Below the pieces are notes generated by a model that worked only from the letters and a program-made list of their open reading frames with translations, was not told where the DNA came from and did no database searches. From assembly GCA_002425225.1 (NCBI GenBank), contig DILV01000016.1, positions 62,001 to 126,000 of the forward strand: a stretch of DNA of 64,000 nt, written 5' to 3'. This document shows, one piece after another, positions 24,163-35,108 of the stretch. Source of the DNA: Thiothrix sp. UBA5583. GTDB taxonomy: Bacteria; Pseudomonadota; Gammaproteobacteria; Thiotrichales; Thiotrichaceae. Numbering within the stretch: the stretch's first letter is position 1; every line of letters starts with the position of its first letter. Made by a program: the position numbers and the translations under genes.

Positions 24163-25395
24163 ATGAGCACTACCGCTACTTCCTACGAAGTCCTCCATGA
24201 AGCTGGTCACGCGCCTGTTAAGGCGTGGACAAAAGGCGTGCCTTTCGACGACAACTCCAAAAAACAATTGCTGAACATTGCCAAGATGCCGTTTATTCAC
24301 CAGTGGGTGGCGGCGATGCCGGATGTGCATCTGGGCAAAGGTGCGACGATTGGCAGCGTGATTCCAACCGTGGGGGCGATTATTCCGGCGGCGGTGGGGG
24401 TGGATTTGGGCTGCGGGATGATGGCGGCGAAAACCACCCTGACCGCCGCCGATTTGCCCGATTCCTTGGAGGCAATGCGCAGCAAGATTGAGCAAGTGGT
24501 TCCGCATGGGCGCGTGGCGACTCGCGGTCAGCGCGATACCGGCAGTTGGGGTGATCCGCCGGACGATGTGCTGGAAAAATGGCTGGGTTTGAGCGCGGGT
24601 TTCCAGCGCTTGTGCGAGAAACATCCGTTCCTGAAAAACACCAATAACCTGAAGCACTTGGGGACGCTGGGGACGGGCAACCATTTCATCGAGGTGTGTC
24701 TGGATGAAACCCAAACCGTGTGGGTGATGTTGCACAGCGGGTCACGCGGGGTCGGCAATGCCATCGGTACGCACTTTATCGAGCAGGCGAAAAAGGACAT
24801 GGAACGCTATTTCATCAACCTGCCGGATAAGGATTTGGCGTACATCCCCGAAGGTAGCCCGCATTTCCGCGACTACGTAGAGGCAGTGGCGTGGGCGCAG
24901 GATTTCGCGCAAGCCAACCGCGAGCTGATGATGGCGCGTACTTTGCAGGCGATCCGCGAGGTGTTGCCGACCCCGTTCACGGCGGACGTGGAGGCGGTGA
25001 ATTGCCACCACAACTACATCAGCCGCGAACACCATTACGGCAAGGATGTGTGGGTGACGCGCAAAGGCGCGGTGAGTGCGCAACAAGGTCAGCTTGGGAT
25101 TATTCCGGGCAGCATGGGGGCGAAATCGTTCATCGTGCGCGGGCTGGGTAATGCCGAAAGTTTTTGCAGTTGCAGCCACGGCGCGGGGCGCGTGATGTCA
25201 CGTACTGAGGCCAAACGCCGCGTGTCGCTGGATGAGCATAAGCTCGCCGTTGCCGGGGTGGAATGCCGCGTGGATGAAGCGGTGATTGATGAAACGCCAT
25301 CGGCTTACAAGCCGATTGATAAAGTGATGGCGGCGCAGAGTGATTTGGTGGAGGTGCTGCATACGTTGAAGCAGGTGGTGTGTGTGAAGGGGTGA
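24163..25395 (+). CDS. rtcB: RNA-splicing ligase RtcB
   Basis: 410 residues. RtcB joins RNA 2',3'-cyclic phosphate or 3'-phosphate to 5'-OH ends with GTP and Mn2+. Visible features are GVDLGCGMMA with the metal-binding Cys, SGSRGVGNAIG, NCHHNYISREHHYG with metal-binding histidines, GSMGAKSFIV, and SCSHGAGRVMSR, which carries the histidine that becomes guanylylated. The C-terminus reads AYKPIDKVM. All key residues are present, so it should be active. No rtcA or rtcR lies in the window. Fragments of its 3' end occur at 23926 and 35109. Confidence 0.95.
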   Translation: MSTTATSYEVLHEAGHAPVKAWTKGVPFDDNSKKQLLNIAKMPFIHQWVAAMPDVHLGKGATIGSVIPTVGAIIPAAVGVDLGCGMMAAKTTLTAADLPDSLEAMRSKIEQVVPHGRVATRGQRDTGSWGDPPDDVLEKWLGLSAGFQRLCEKHPFLKNTNNLKHLGTLGTGNHFIEVCLDETQTVWVMLHSGSRGVGNAIGTHFIEQAKKDMERYFINLPDKDLAYIPEGSPHFRDYVEAVAWAQDFAQANRELMMARTLQAIREVLPTPFTADVEAVNCHHNYISREHHYGKDVWVTRKGAVSAQQGQLGIIPGSMGAKSFIVRGLGNAESFCSCSHGAGRVMSRTEAKRRVSLDEHKLAVAGVECRVDEAVIDETPSAYKPIDKVMAAQSDLVEVLHTLKQVVCVKG

Positions 25396-25437
25396 GGAAT
25401 GCAGTCGTTTTTTTGATCTAAAAAACTTACAATAAGC

Positions 25438-28400
25438 ATGTTTGTCGTGGATATAAGTGGTGCTTTTATGGATAGGCAAGGATGGTTGGCAAGGTTTCTT
25501 CTACGGGTGCGTGCAACTCAACCTGATGGGCGACCACTGTATGCTTACCAGTGCTCTGACAAGAAATATAACGAACTAACCACGCTAATCCAGCAAGAAA
25601 TTTTGCCTACTTGCAGGAACAATAATTCAAAACTCCAATCATTTGCTGCCCTGTTTTGCCTATATGCAGCCGAAACTTTTCGTCGAAAGCATACTGACGG
25701 GGCGTGGACTTGGGAAACGGTATTCACCCCTCTTGACATTGATTCCCGTCACTGTGACCGCAACATGGATACTTGGGCGAGAATTTGGGTAGAACAGGGG
25801 CTGAAAACATGGAAAAGGCCATTAATACGCTATCAAGAGGGCAAGGGCAATCGAGCCTTCCTTGTCACCATTGCCTGTGAAGGTGGTTTGCCCCTTAACT
25901 TGCTGCACAAACAGAACGCCAACCTAACCCAGTTTTTCCGTTCCGTGCTGGAGCAGTATCATGCGCGAAGGTTTGGCGGGGTGGATGTGGCAGAACAGAT
26001 TGCCAATCAGCGTTCGTTCTTGCTGCCGAGCAGTTTGCGGCAGGATGTTGTGTTCCGGTTGGCAGGTGAATTGATTGCCCAAGTGACAGCCTTACAACAA
26101 CGGGTGGGTGATGCACCTGACCCCATTGTAGCGTTAGACCACTTGAATGGAGAATGGCGTAAACAACTACCGCTCAGTTTGGAGAATGACGCTGCCAAAG
26201 TCCTGCTGACCGGGTTAGTCCGCCAGTCTGGTGAGCTTGTCAGGAATGCTACTGCCCGTGTGTTGTGGCGGGGTTGCTTACAGGAATCCTTACAGGGTTG
26301 GCAGGTGTGGAAGCTGCTGGATTTTCCCGAAAGGCTGAGTGATGAACAGATGGCTTCTTTGTTGGCATCTACGGAATCATCATCTGCACCACGTTTCAGG
26401 ATGGTGCTACAAACGCCAGAAGGCAGTGACACAGTGGCATTACTGACCTTGCACCAACAACATGAACGTAACTTTTATCGCCGTGAGTGGTTACACCGTG
26501 CCGGGACTGTCAGGTTGGATAGTGGTCGGGTTGGTTTACCCCACAAGATTCTGTTAAGTGCTGCGAATGTCAGTTATTCAGTTCCTGTCCATAATGATGA
26601 GCCGTGGGGAGATCTGCCGTGGGTATTTGTTGGTGGGGAAACCGACGGCAAATGGGAATGGCTGACCGAAGGTTCCGCCAAAACCAAGCAGGAAATTGCC
26701 TTGGTGGCTGTGACTGGCGGTTTTTCCCCGGCAGTGGTAAATGGCGGGGAAGCCTTGATAGTTGGTTCCATCCCGTCAATTGGACGTACTTTATACAGAG
26801 TGACAGGTGAAGCCAGGTTCCATTCGTCAACAGGTGATAGTTATTTTGTCCGTTGCCGAGCTGAAACAGACTCGGATGAGAGTTACAGGCTGGACGGCAA
26901 TACAGTCTTTGAAGCATTGAATGAGCAGCTTATATTCCAAGGGCTTCCCCGCATCAAAGCAACCACACAAACACAACCGATATACGAACCCAAAGGCAAA
27001 GTGCAATGGCGTCCTTTTTATGAGGCTGGTACGTGGCGCACGGGTGAGGCAGGTTGCTGTGGTAGGGTTTGGCTTCGCTTTATAGATGAATCAGGCGCGG
27101 AGCGCCTCCGGCGGCAAGCAGACATTGTGCCTCGTGCGTTCCATATCACACGCACAGTAGGATCGAATCTTGCCGCAGGCAGCTATCGGCTTCGCAGTGT
27201 TGATCATGCCCATGTTTTAAGTCCAGCCAAGCCTGTTATAGAAGTCCAGCCTATGGGTGATGGCATCCAGTTGTCTTGTCCTTTCATCCACGATGCCAGC
27301 CTTGAACCTATCCGTTTGCGTTTGGCGTGGTCGGGGGCGGAACCATTTGAAATGATGTTGCCCTATCCACAGCGTGGTGCAGTATTTACGTTTGACGGCA
27401 AAATCCTGCCTGACCATTCCGTAGTGCCATTGGGGCGTTTGGGTGGTCTGCAATTGCTCATTCAAGACCAAACTGATAGCGGCAGATTTGCCTTGGATGT
27501 TGCTTTGGAAGGCAGCACCCTTGGGTTCAAACAAAAGTTGCCACCACTGCAACGCGGCAGTTTACAATTTTTGCTGGATAGTGAACGTGACAGGCTTACC
27601 TCATTGCTGGCAAGCACTCATACGAAAGATATATCAGTAAAAATTCAGGTCATGTCGGGTGGAAGTTGCCTTGCAACCGTCGTCGTAGCCCGCTTTGATG
27701 TGGCGATGCAGCCAGACCGGAAGCAATGTCTTGTAAGCATCAGCGATAAATCTCTGCAACGGCTGGGTGATGGTTGGCAATCCCGCATCCGCATGGAAAT
27801 GATTCCCTTGTGGAATCCCGGCAGTGAACCCATTTCTCTCACAACTATTGAAGGAAATGATGCAGTTTGGGGGATTCCTTCCGATTTGTCGCCTGGGCCT
27901 TGGTGGATTATCGGAAGGGATGGCAATTGGGCACGGTTTCGTCCGTTGCTGTGGACTGCCAGAAATGTTGAGGAAGGAACAGATATTGCTGCGGAGGAAG
28001 ATGCACCATCCCTTGAGGCAATTATTAAAATTGTGGATGAACAACAGCGTAAACAACACCTCCATAATTTAATGCAGGCTTTGGGCGGCAATCCTGAACA
28101 TCCAGACTGGGAATTGATCACCATCTATATAGGGCTTTCCAGCGAATTTCCACCTAGTACGTTGGATGTATTGACCCATTTGGTGGAGCATCCCGCAACC
28201 TTGGTTTTATTGCTACTGAAATCCAATGAGGATGACTTTAATAGAATTTGGTCACTGTCAGAGCAAATGCCTTTCTCATGGAGCTTAATTTCAGCAAAGA
28301 CATGGGCAGACACAGCCCATTTGTACTACAGCTCGCTGCGAAATTCGTTGGCGGCATTTGATTGGGGTGAACAAACGGTTGAGGATAGCTTCAAGCAGTT

Positions 28401-28857
28401 CTATCGGCAGATGACCGAACAGCGTCCGTCATGGCTACCTTTGGGTGACTGGCTTCAGGAACAGTTATTTCCTAAAGCCCCCGTCAATGGAACTAGCTTG
28501 CTTTGGCAGGCAAGGTTAAGGGGTGATGTCCAGCTAAAAGAGATCATTAGGCAAAACGAAGAAGGCTTGCAGGGACGACACAATGCTGATGAGCAATGGC
28601 CTGTCAGTAACGAAGTGATGAAATTGGTTAACCATTTAGAAGAATTTCATCGCTACCAGCGCCTAAACAATCATTTGCGCCCAGTCCGTTGCGCCCCCTT
28701 CGTGGCGGCATACATCTGCCTCAATGGAATTGAACCGTCCTCTCTATTGGTTTACGAACTAAGGCTTATACGTGCCTTTGATCCAGAATGGTTCTTTGAA
28801 ACTTACCGCATTGCCATGGCACTAGGATTGGCTAACTATCTAAAGGAGAAGCGTTGA
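25438..28857 (+). CDS. druH: Druantia type III DruH-like protein (STY4851/ECs_5259 family)
   Basis: 1139 residues; an in-frame ATG at 25468 (MDRQGWLARFLLRV) is an equally good start, and neither has a strong ribosome site. It belongs, from memory of the family, to the large STY4851/ECs_5259 proteins that always precede a giant DUF1998 helicase. No enzymatic motif, membrane segment or zinc cluster is seen. The N-terminal PDGRPLYAYQCSD and a long beta-rich middle (about residues 330-850) are the main visible traits. The TGA is followed directly by the GTG of the helicase gene, so the two are translationally linked. Base composition is more AT-rich than the flanking core genes. The defence role is inferred. 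Confidence 0.75.
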   Translation: MFVVDISGAFMDRQGWLARFLLRVRATQPDGRPLYAYQCSDKKYNELTTLIQQEILPTCRNNNSKLQSFAALFCLYAAETFRRKHTDGAWTWETVFTPLDIDSRHCDRNMDTWARIWVEQGLKTWKRPLIRYQEGKGNRAFLVTIACEGGLPLNLLHKQNANLTQFFRSVLEQYHARRFGGVDVAEQIANQRSFLLPSSLRQDVVFRLAGELIAQVTALQQRVGDAPDPIVALDHLNGEWRKQLPLSLENDAAKVLLTGLVRQSGELVRNATARVLWRGCLQESLQGWQVWKLLDFPERLSDEQMASLLASTESSSAPRFRMVLQTPEGSDTVALLTLHQQHERNFYRREWLHRAGTVRLDSGRVGLPHKILLSAANVSYSVPVHNDEPWGDLPWVFVGGETDGKWEWLTEGSAKTKQEIALVAVTGGFSPAVVNGGEALIVGSIPSIGRTLYRVTGEARFHSSTGDSYFVRCRAETDSDESYRLDGNTVFEALNEQLIFQGLPRIKATTQTQPIYEPKGKVQWRPFYEAGTWRTGEAGCCGRVWLRFIDESGAERLRRQADIVPRAFHITRTVGSNLAAGSYRLRSVDHAHVLSPAKPVIEVQPMGDGIQLSCPFIHDASLEPIRLRLAWSGAEPFEMMLPYPQRGAVFTFDGKILPDHSVVPLGRLGGLQLLIQDQTDSGRFALDVALEGSTLGFKQKLPPLQRGSLQFLLDSERDRLTSLLASTHTKDISVKIQVMSGGSCLATVVVARFDVAMQPDRKQCLVSISDKSLQRLGDGWQSRIRMEMIPLWNPGSEPISLTTIEGNDAVWGIPSDLSPGPWWIIGRDGNWARFRPLLWTARNVEEGTDIAAEEDAPSLEAIIKIVDEQQRKQHLHNLMQALGGNPEHPDWELITIYIGLSSEFPPSTLDVLTHLVEHPATLVLLLLKSNEDDFNRIWSLSEQMPFSWSLISAKTWADTAHLYYSSLRNSLAAFDWGEQTVEDSFKQFYRQMTEQRPSWLPLGDWLQEQLFPKAPVNGTSLLWQARLRGDVQLKEIIRQNEEGLQGRHNADEQWPVSNEVMKLVNHLEEFHRYQRLNNHLRPVRCAPFVAAYICLNGIEPSSLLVYELRLIRAFDPEWFFETYRIAMALGLANYLKEKR

Positions 28858-31800
28858 GTGACTACCCCCAAACTTTTCTATGCCACTTTGGCAGAGCAAT
28901 TGACCAACCGGGCTAGCCGCTCTGTTTTGGGTTTGACCGGATTCCGTAACGATGCCCTACGTAACTACCTTGATGAACAATTCAGGCAGAAGCCGGGTAT
29001 GGCAGGTGCTTTGCTAGCCGATCCAGTGTTTGAAGCCACTTTTGGTTGGAAACAATCCGCACAACAAATGCGGGACTTGGGAGGAACACTGCTTAATTCC
29101 CAATTATTGGCAGCACTGGACAAACCAGAAAAGAAGCATACAACGGAAGACTACGCTTTCCCGCTGGAAAGGCATCCTTACCAACACCAGTTGGAGGCGT
29201 GGAGCAATTTGCTACAGGAAAACCCACGACGTTCCGTTTTAGTGAGCAGCGGAACAGGCTCAGGTAAAACGGAATGCTTTCTTGTGCCAATCCTCAACGA
29301 CTTGGTGAATGAAGTCGAGCAAAAGAAAAACGCCTCTTTGACAGGGATTCGGGCGTTGTTCCTCTACCCACTGAATGCGCTCATCAAAAGCCAAAAAGAC
29401 CGCTTGGTGGCATGGTCAGAACCCTTCGGTGGTAAGCTGAGATTTTGCCTCTACAACGGCGATACACCAGAAAATAACAAAAAGAATGACTGGAAATGCG
29501 AGGTTGCCACCCGTGACACCTTGCGCAACAACCCGCCACCTATTCTGGTAACAAACACCACTATGCTGGAATACATGTTAGTTCGGGATAAAGATCGACT
29601 TATCATCGAACAATCACAAGGTAAACTGCGCTGGATTGTTATTGACGAAGCTCACACGTATCTAGGTTCTCAGGCCGCAGAGTTGACCTTGTTATTACGC
29701 CGTGTTCTTCATGCCTTTGGATGCAAACCGACCGATGTACATTTTGTTGCAACTTCTGCAACCTTGGGCGATAACAGCGAGGCATCCAAACAACACCTTG
29801 CCAAATTCCTAGCTGATATTGCTGGAGCCTCAGTCTCCCAAATCTCAGTAGTCACTGGTGAGCGTGAAGTGCCAGAACTGCCTGACAATCTACTGAATCA
29901 GAAGGAACAGCGTCCTTCTTTGCAAAAACTCTGGGAGATGTCGGCTGCTGACAAATTTGATGCTTTAGCAAAAGACCCCGTTACTCGTAAATTACGTACC
30001 CAGTTGATAGGCGGGGCTAACAAGCTAAGTACCTTGACGGAATCCTTGTACGGTAACAGCCCCGCCGAAAATGATTGGCGCACGACACTGGCATTAATCG
30101 ACTGTTGCACTCAGGCCAATAAAAAAATCGACACAGAATCCACCCCATTTTTACCGTTGCGGGGACATTTCTTCCAGCGCACGTTGAATGGCATTTGGGC
30201 TTGCTCTAACAATCATTGCCAAGGTCGCTCAGGTACACAGTTGGACAGTGATAAGTGGTCATTTGGGGCAATCTTTTTGGAGCGTAGGCAACACTGCCCT
30301 CACTGCGAAAGTCCTGTTTTTGAACTGGTGCAATGTGGTGAATGTGGTTCCGAATACTTGGCAGCCGATGAAAAGCATGAAGATGGTAAAGAATGGTTGC
30401 GGCCTCGCCAATCCTTTCAGGATGAAGATGAATTTCAACAAGAATTAGAAGTCCCGGAAGATGAAGATACTGAGCTAGCTTCAACATCACCTAGGCATTC
30501 GGCTCAACTAAAACGTTTGCTGACCAGCAGTGCGCTATCAACAAGTAGTACGTCATCAATAAGAACCATATCGTTATCCTCGGCAGGTCAGGTGGATGGG
30601 ACAGATATTAAAAAATTCACCGTCTATTTGACTGATGATGATAATGAATGCCCTTTTTGTCATGCCAAAAAAGAACTTCACGATACCCCATTATGTCGCT
30701 CCGTTCGAGTTGGTGCGCCATTTATGTTAAGTACAGCGATTCCAACATTGCTTGAACCGCTCTCTCCGATGAAAGGTAGTGAGCCACGCCCGCTAGATGG
30801 CAGGAGGTTGATTACTTTTACCGATAGTCGCCAAGGTACAGCCCGTTTTGCAGCCAAATTGCAGCAGGATAGCGAACGGGATTATGTACGGAGTCTCATT
30901 TATCATTATTTGGCTGATAGTGCGAATACAACTACGGCATCTGCTTCTGATAAAGATGACTTACTGAAGCGAATAGAAGAATTGGAGAAAATTGTAAAAT
31001 CAAGTCCAATTCTAAAACCCACACTAGAAGCAGAAAAATCAAAATATGAGGCTCTTAACAAGAACTCATTGGGGCAACTAGCATGGCAAAAAATGGAGGA
31101 AAAATTACTGCTAACTGACGATGTTGATCGTTGGTTGCTAAGTGATCTTAAAAAACTGACTTTTGAACAATTTTCCAAGGATAGGGAATATGCAAGATTA
31201 TGCTTGTTACGGGAGTTTTTTGCGCGGCCTAAGCGGCAACTGTCGCTAGAAGGACTGGGACTAACTCAGTTGATCTATCCCAAACTATTCAAATCAGAGC
31301 CTAGTACACTTTTCAAAAGTCTAAATGTCAATAAGGCAGAATGGCAAACATTGTTACAGGTGGCAGTTGATTATTTATTAAGAACTGGTGGTTCTACGAT
31401 TAATGTCACACGTGAATATGCCCGCTGGCTAGGTTATCCTGCTCGTCCAATGTTTATTCTTAAACCGGGCGAACAAAGAAAATCTCCTAAAATTCAGCGT
31501 TATTGGCCATCTAGTAAGCAGATTTTATTCTATAGAAACCGTTTGGCAAGGTTGCTGGCCTATGCTTTCAAACTGGACTTTGAACAGAAAGAGCATGTCG
31601 CACGACTGGATGAAATGCTATCAGACATCTGGAATGGCATCTTTGTTATATTGAGCAAATCTGCTGATGGTTATTATCTAGACCTTGATGAACAAGCCGA
31701 ACTATCCCAAGTCAACGAGGCTTGGTTATGTCCCGTAACCCGCCGCGTACTCCCGGTGGCCTTTCGTGGCATTACACCTTACTTGCCATTTAATCCCAAA

Positions 31801-34800
31801 GATGCAGAATTAGTTATCTGTCAGAAAGTCACTATTCCTATTGTTCCCTCTGCATTCCCGAATGATGTGGCATCCATCAACGACTGGCTTGAAAATAATC
31901 CCGACATAATCAAGTTGAGACAGCTAGGCATTTGGTCTGATGTAAATGATCGTATTGTTAAATTTAGTCGCTACTGGCGAGCAGCAGAGCATTCGGCGCA
32001 AATTTCAGGCAATGATTTGACCCGACGTACCGATAGTTTCAAAGAAGGTAAAATCAATCTTCTGAGTTGCTCTACAACCATGGAAATGGGGGTGGACATT
32101 GGTGGTTTGAGTGCTGTTGCGATGAATAATGTACCACCTCACCCCGCTAATTTTTTACAGCGTGCGGGGCGTGCTGGACGAAGAGGGGAAACGGCAGCGG
32201 TCAGCTTTACTTTGTGTAAAGCAACTCCACACGGAGAGGCGATTTTCCATAACCCACTCTGGCCTTTTACAACACAATTGGCTATGCCAAAAGTTGCTCT
32301 GCAAAGCGAACCCATCGTACAACGTCACATCAACTCTTTGGTGTTATCCGAGTTCCTGGCTGAACGTACTAACGATACTGTAAATAGGCTAACACTAACT
32401 AGTGGGTGGTTTTTTGAATCAGCATCTGAAGAAAACTCTGCTTTATACGAGGTATTTAAGAATTGGTGTCTACAGGAAGCGCATAAGAAACCTTCCATTA
32501 ATGAGGGATTGGTCAGCTTGACTAAGCATTCTATCCTGCAAGGTCGTGAGGTAGCCTATTTGCTGGAGCGTTCCTGTGAAATGCTAGATAGAACTGCTGC
32601 CCGCTGGCTGGTTGATCTCAATGCGTTGATTGAACAGCGAGAACTAGTCAAAACCAGCAAAGGCAATAGCAAACCTGAACAGGCACTGGATTTGCAACTG
32701 GATCGGTTGCGCGGCGAATATTTGCTGGGTGTGTTAGCCACACTCGGCTTCTTGCCGGGTTATGGTTTTCCGACAAATGTTGTCCCTTTCATTACCACAA
32801 CAGCAGAGGACTTGGAGCACAAGAAAAAAGCAAAGAATGAACGCGAGGACAATCGGGCAAAACGGGCTGGTTATCCAAGTCGTAACCTTGCCGTCGCCAT
32901 CCGTGACTACGCACCGGGTACAGATACCGTGCTGGATGGGCGTGTATACCGCAGTCAAGGCGTAACTCTGAACTGGCAATTGCCTGCCGAAGTGGAAACT
33001 GCCCCTAAAATCCAAGCATTGAGATATGTCTGGCGGTGTGATTCTTGTGGCAATAATGGGATACGTCCAGTTAAACCCGACTCTTGCCCGCACTGTGGAG
33101 AAACCAATACGAGCAAAATAACCACTAGCCAGTTTCTACAACCTGCCGGATTTGCCGTCGGAATACGGCATAAAGTGCATAATAACGTTACCACTCCTCA
33201 ATACATCCCTGTACGCGATCCGATGATTTCGTTACGTCACGCTGACTGGATGGCATTACCAAATCCACAATTTGGGCGTTACCGCAGCAGTAACCAAGGG
33301 CATCTTTTCCATCACTCTGATGGTCTGCATGGGAAAGGTTATTCTGTGTGTCTGGTTTGTGGCTGGGCTGATTCCGTGACCGTTGAGGGTGAAGAAATAA
33401 AACGTGCTGCCAGCTTAGAGAACCACCGCCGATTACGAGGTGGTAAAAACGATGATAGGGAAACAGCCTGTCCCGGCAATGACCGTGATTGGGCGATTAA
33501 AGATGGGTTGCTGCTGGGTGTATCAACACAAACTGAAGTATTTGAACTCCAATTGTGGGATGAGCAAGGCAAAGGCATTAATCAAGTCGTTGCTCATACT
33601 TTGGCTGTGGCGTTCAGGCGTGCATTATGTATGGAACTGGGTATTGAGGAGTCAGAAGTCGGTGCATTCGCATCCCAACGCAGGGATCAAGGGAGATTAC
33701 CTACTTACTCCATTTACCTGTACGACACGGCAACAGGTGGTGCAGGTTATTCCACCCAAGCGGTAGCATTGCTTGATACGCTGTTTAAACGTGTTCATGA
33801 AAGTGTCTTACCATGTCCAAAAGAATGCGATAGTGCTTGCCAAGCCTGCCTGCTGACCTATGATACTCAGCACCATGTTGATCATTTGAACCGTCATGAG
33901 GCAAACACCTTGTTGGAAAGTGGTTTGCTCCATTCAATGGTTTTACCGGAGGCATTAAGGGTATTTGGTGCAGCAACGAAATTTGAACTGGAGCCGCTGG
34001 CGTTAGCCCTAAACCGTGAATGGCAACACCATGACTTCAAGGAGGTCAGGATTTACTTCGGGGGGGATGTTTCCTTATGGGAACCTCTGGCTTGGCGGTT
34101 AAGACATGACCTAATTCGTTTGCGGGAAACTGGGACACTCGTGCGATTTGTATTAACTTCATCCATGCTCCAGCAACTGGAGGCTAGCCAAAAGAGTGAG
34201 CTTAATGCCCTCATTACCTTTATCGGTGCAGAGGTGTATATGGGGGAAATAGGTAGCACACCCAATACTCCCGTTGTAATGGAAACTGGTGGTCAGGATG
34301 AGAGCATCCGTTGGGCTGCTAGCCATCCAGATGCACTTGCCCCGACTCCTGCGTGGGGTGTTACAGGTTATGCAGGCAGCCAATTTGTCAGGACTCATCT
34401 TACTACTGCATTACCTGCCATCCATTCAAGTTGGCAAAAGGTTGAACCTACCGCATTGCATCCAAGCATTCCCGCTGGTACTACCGAACTTGTCATCACG
34501 GATCAGTTCAACGGCGCATCCACTTTGTTTGGCAAGCAGGCATGGCAGGCGGTTTGTGACAACATACCAGCATTGGCAAAGCAGCTTGCCAGTGGTGCAC
34601 CATTAGTGGAGGTACGATATTCTGATAGGTATTTGCGCTCCCCTTTGATGTTGCTGCTACTCAATAGTTTGTTGCAAGGTTTAGGGCAATATACTGGCGG
34701 TTTGGTGAAAGCAACCTGCGTTACAGTCGTAACCTCACAACTTAATGACAACAGGAGCGGATACCCTAGACTGCTGCATCATGATTGGCTGGAAGATGGG

Positions 34801-35100
34801 GAACGCCGCCAAGTTGCCGAACGCTTGTTTAAGATCAACTTGCCTCATTTTGAATGGTTATCGAAAGAAAATAAGCAACTGCCCCACGCTCGTGAATTGG
34901 AATTGGTATGGAAAGATACCCGCTGGCTTGTCCGTTTAGATCAAGGTGTTGGTTATTGGGGATTACAACGTTACGTGCGTTCAGATTTTCCATTTGACCA
35001 AGCTGTTCAGGAACAAGTCAAATTCTTGCACAGCCGAGGTTTCCAAGTTGAACAAATGGATAAACGACATCCGACTTATTGGTACTTCAGGCAGCAATAA
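28858..35100 (+). CDS. druE: Druantia-type giant helicase DruE (DEAD/DEAH, DUF1998)
   Basis: 2080 residues, starting with GTG immediately after the druH stop; AAGGAGAAGC in the druH end serves as ribosome site. Superfamily 2 helicase motifs: SSGTGSGKTEC (Walker A, near residue 130), VIDEAHTYLGSQ (DEAH, near 262), VATSATLG (near 297), and TTMEMGVDIGG with QRAGRAGRRGE (near 1070-1110). Cysteine pairs near 450-500, 597-613 and 1394-1415 suggest zinc ribbons. The DUF1998 cysteine cluster CPKECDSACQACLLTY lies near 1655. The last 400 residues contain VEVRYSDRYLRSPLML and may be a phospholipase-D-like or related domain; this is tentative. With DruH this is the two-gene make-up of Druantia type III anti-phage systems. 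Confidence 0.85.
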   Translation: MTTPKLFYATLAEQLTNRASRSVLGLTGFRNDALRNYLDEQFRQKPGMAGALLADPVFEATFGWKQSAQQMRDLGGTLLNSQLLAALDKPEKKHTTEDYAFPLERHPYQHQLEAWSNLLQENPRRSVLVSSGTGSGKTECFLVPILNDLVNEVEQKKNASLTGIRALFLYPLNALIKSQKDRLVAWSEPFGGKLRFCLYNGDTPENNKKNDWKCEVATRDTLRNNPPPILVTNTTMLEYMLVRDKDRLIIEQSQGKLRWIVIDEAHTYLGSQAAELTLLLRRVLHAFGCKPTDVHFVATSATLGDNSEASKQHLAKFLADIAGASVSQISVVTGEREVPELPDNLLNQKEQRPSLQKLWEMSAADKFDALAKDPVTRKLRTQLIGGANKLSTLTESLYGNSPAENDWRTTLALIDCCTQANKKIDTESTPFLPLRGHFFQRTLNGIWACSNNHCQGRSGTQLDSDKWSFGAIFLERRQHCPHCESPVFELVQCGECGSEYLAADEKHEDGKEWLRPRQSFQDEDEFQQELEVPEDEDTELASTSPRHSAQLKRLLTSSALSTSSTSSIRTISLSSAGQVDGTDIKKFTVYLTDDDNECPFCHAKKELHDTPLCRSVRVGAPFMLSTAIPTLLEPLSPMKGSEPRPLDGRRLITFTDSRQGTARFAAKLQQDSERDYVRSLIYHYLADSANTTTASASDKDDLLKRIEELEKIVKSSPILKPTLEAEKSKYEALNKNSLGQLAWQKMEEKLLLTDDVDRWLLSDLKKLTFEQFSKDREYARLCLLREFFARPKRQLSLEGLGLTQLIYPKLFKSEPSTLFKSLNVNKAEWQTLLQVAVDYLLRTGGSTINVTREYARWLGYPARPMFILKPGEQRKSPKIQRYWPSSKQILFYRNRLARLLAYAFKLDFEQKEHVARLDEMLSDIWNGIFVILSKSADGYYLDLDEQAELSQVNEAWLCPVTRRVLPVAFRGITPYLPFNPKDAELVICQKVTIPIVPSAFPNDVASINDWLENNPDIIKLRQLGIWSDVNDRIVKFSRYWRAAEHSAQISGNDLTRRTDSFKEGKINLLSCSTTMEMGVDIGGLSAVAMNNVPPHPANFLQRAGRAGRRGETAAVSFTLCKATPHGEAIFHNPLWPFTTQLAMPKVALQSEPIVQRHINSLVLSEFLAERTNDTVNRLTLTSGWFFESASEENSALYEVFKNWCLQEAHKKPSINEGLVSLTKHSILQGREVAYLLERSCEMLDRTAARWLVDLNALIEQRELVKTSKGNSKPEQALDLQLDRLRGEYLLGVLATLGFLPGYGFPTNVVPFITTTAEDLEHKKKAKNEREDNRAKRAGYPSRNLAVAIRDYAPGTDTVLDGRVYRSQGVTLNWQLPAEVETAPKIQALRYVWRCDSCGNNGIRPVKPDSCPHCGETNTSKITTSQFLQPAGFAVGIRHKVHNNVTTPQYIPVRDPMISLRHADWMALPNPQFGRYRSSNQGHLFHHSDGLHGKGYSVCLVCGWADSVTVEGEEIKRAASLENHRRLRGGKNDDRETACPGNDRDWAIKDGLLLGVSTQTEVFELQLWDEQGKGINQVVAHTLAVAFRRALCMELGIEESEVGAFASQRRDQGRLPTYSIYLYDTATGGAGYSTQAVALLDTLFKRVHESVLPCPKECDSACQACLLTYDTQHHVDHLNRHEANTLLESGLLHSMVLPEALRVFGAATKFELEPLALALNREWQHHDFKEVRIYFGGDVSLWEPLAWRLRHDLIRLRETGTLVRFVLTSSMLQQLEASQKSELNALITFIGAEVYMGEIGSTPNTPVVMETGGQDESIRWAASHPDALAPTPAWGVTGYAGSQFVRTHLTTALPAIHSSWQKVEPTALHPSIPAGTTELVITDQFNGASTLFGKQAWQAVCDNIPALAKQLASGAPLVEVRYSDRYLRSPLMLLLLNSLLQGLGQYTGGLVKATCVTVVTSQLNDNRSGYPRLLHHDWLEDGERRQVAERLFKINLPHFEWLSKENKQLPHARELELVWKDTRWLVRLDQGVGYWGLQRYVRSDFPFDQAVQEQVKFLHSRGFQVEQMDKRHPTYWYFRQQ

Positions 35101-35108
35101 AAAATGGG

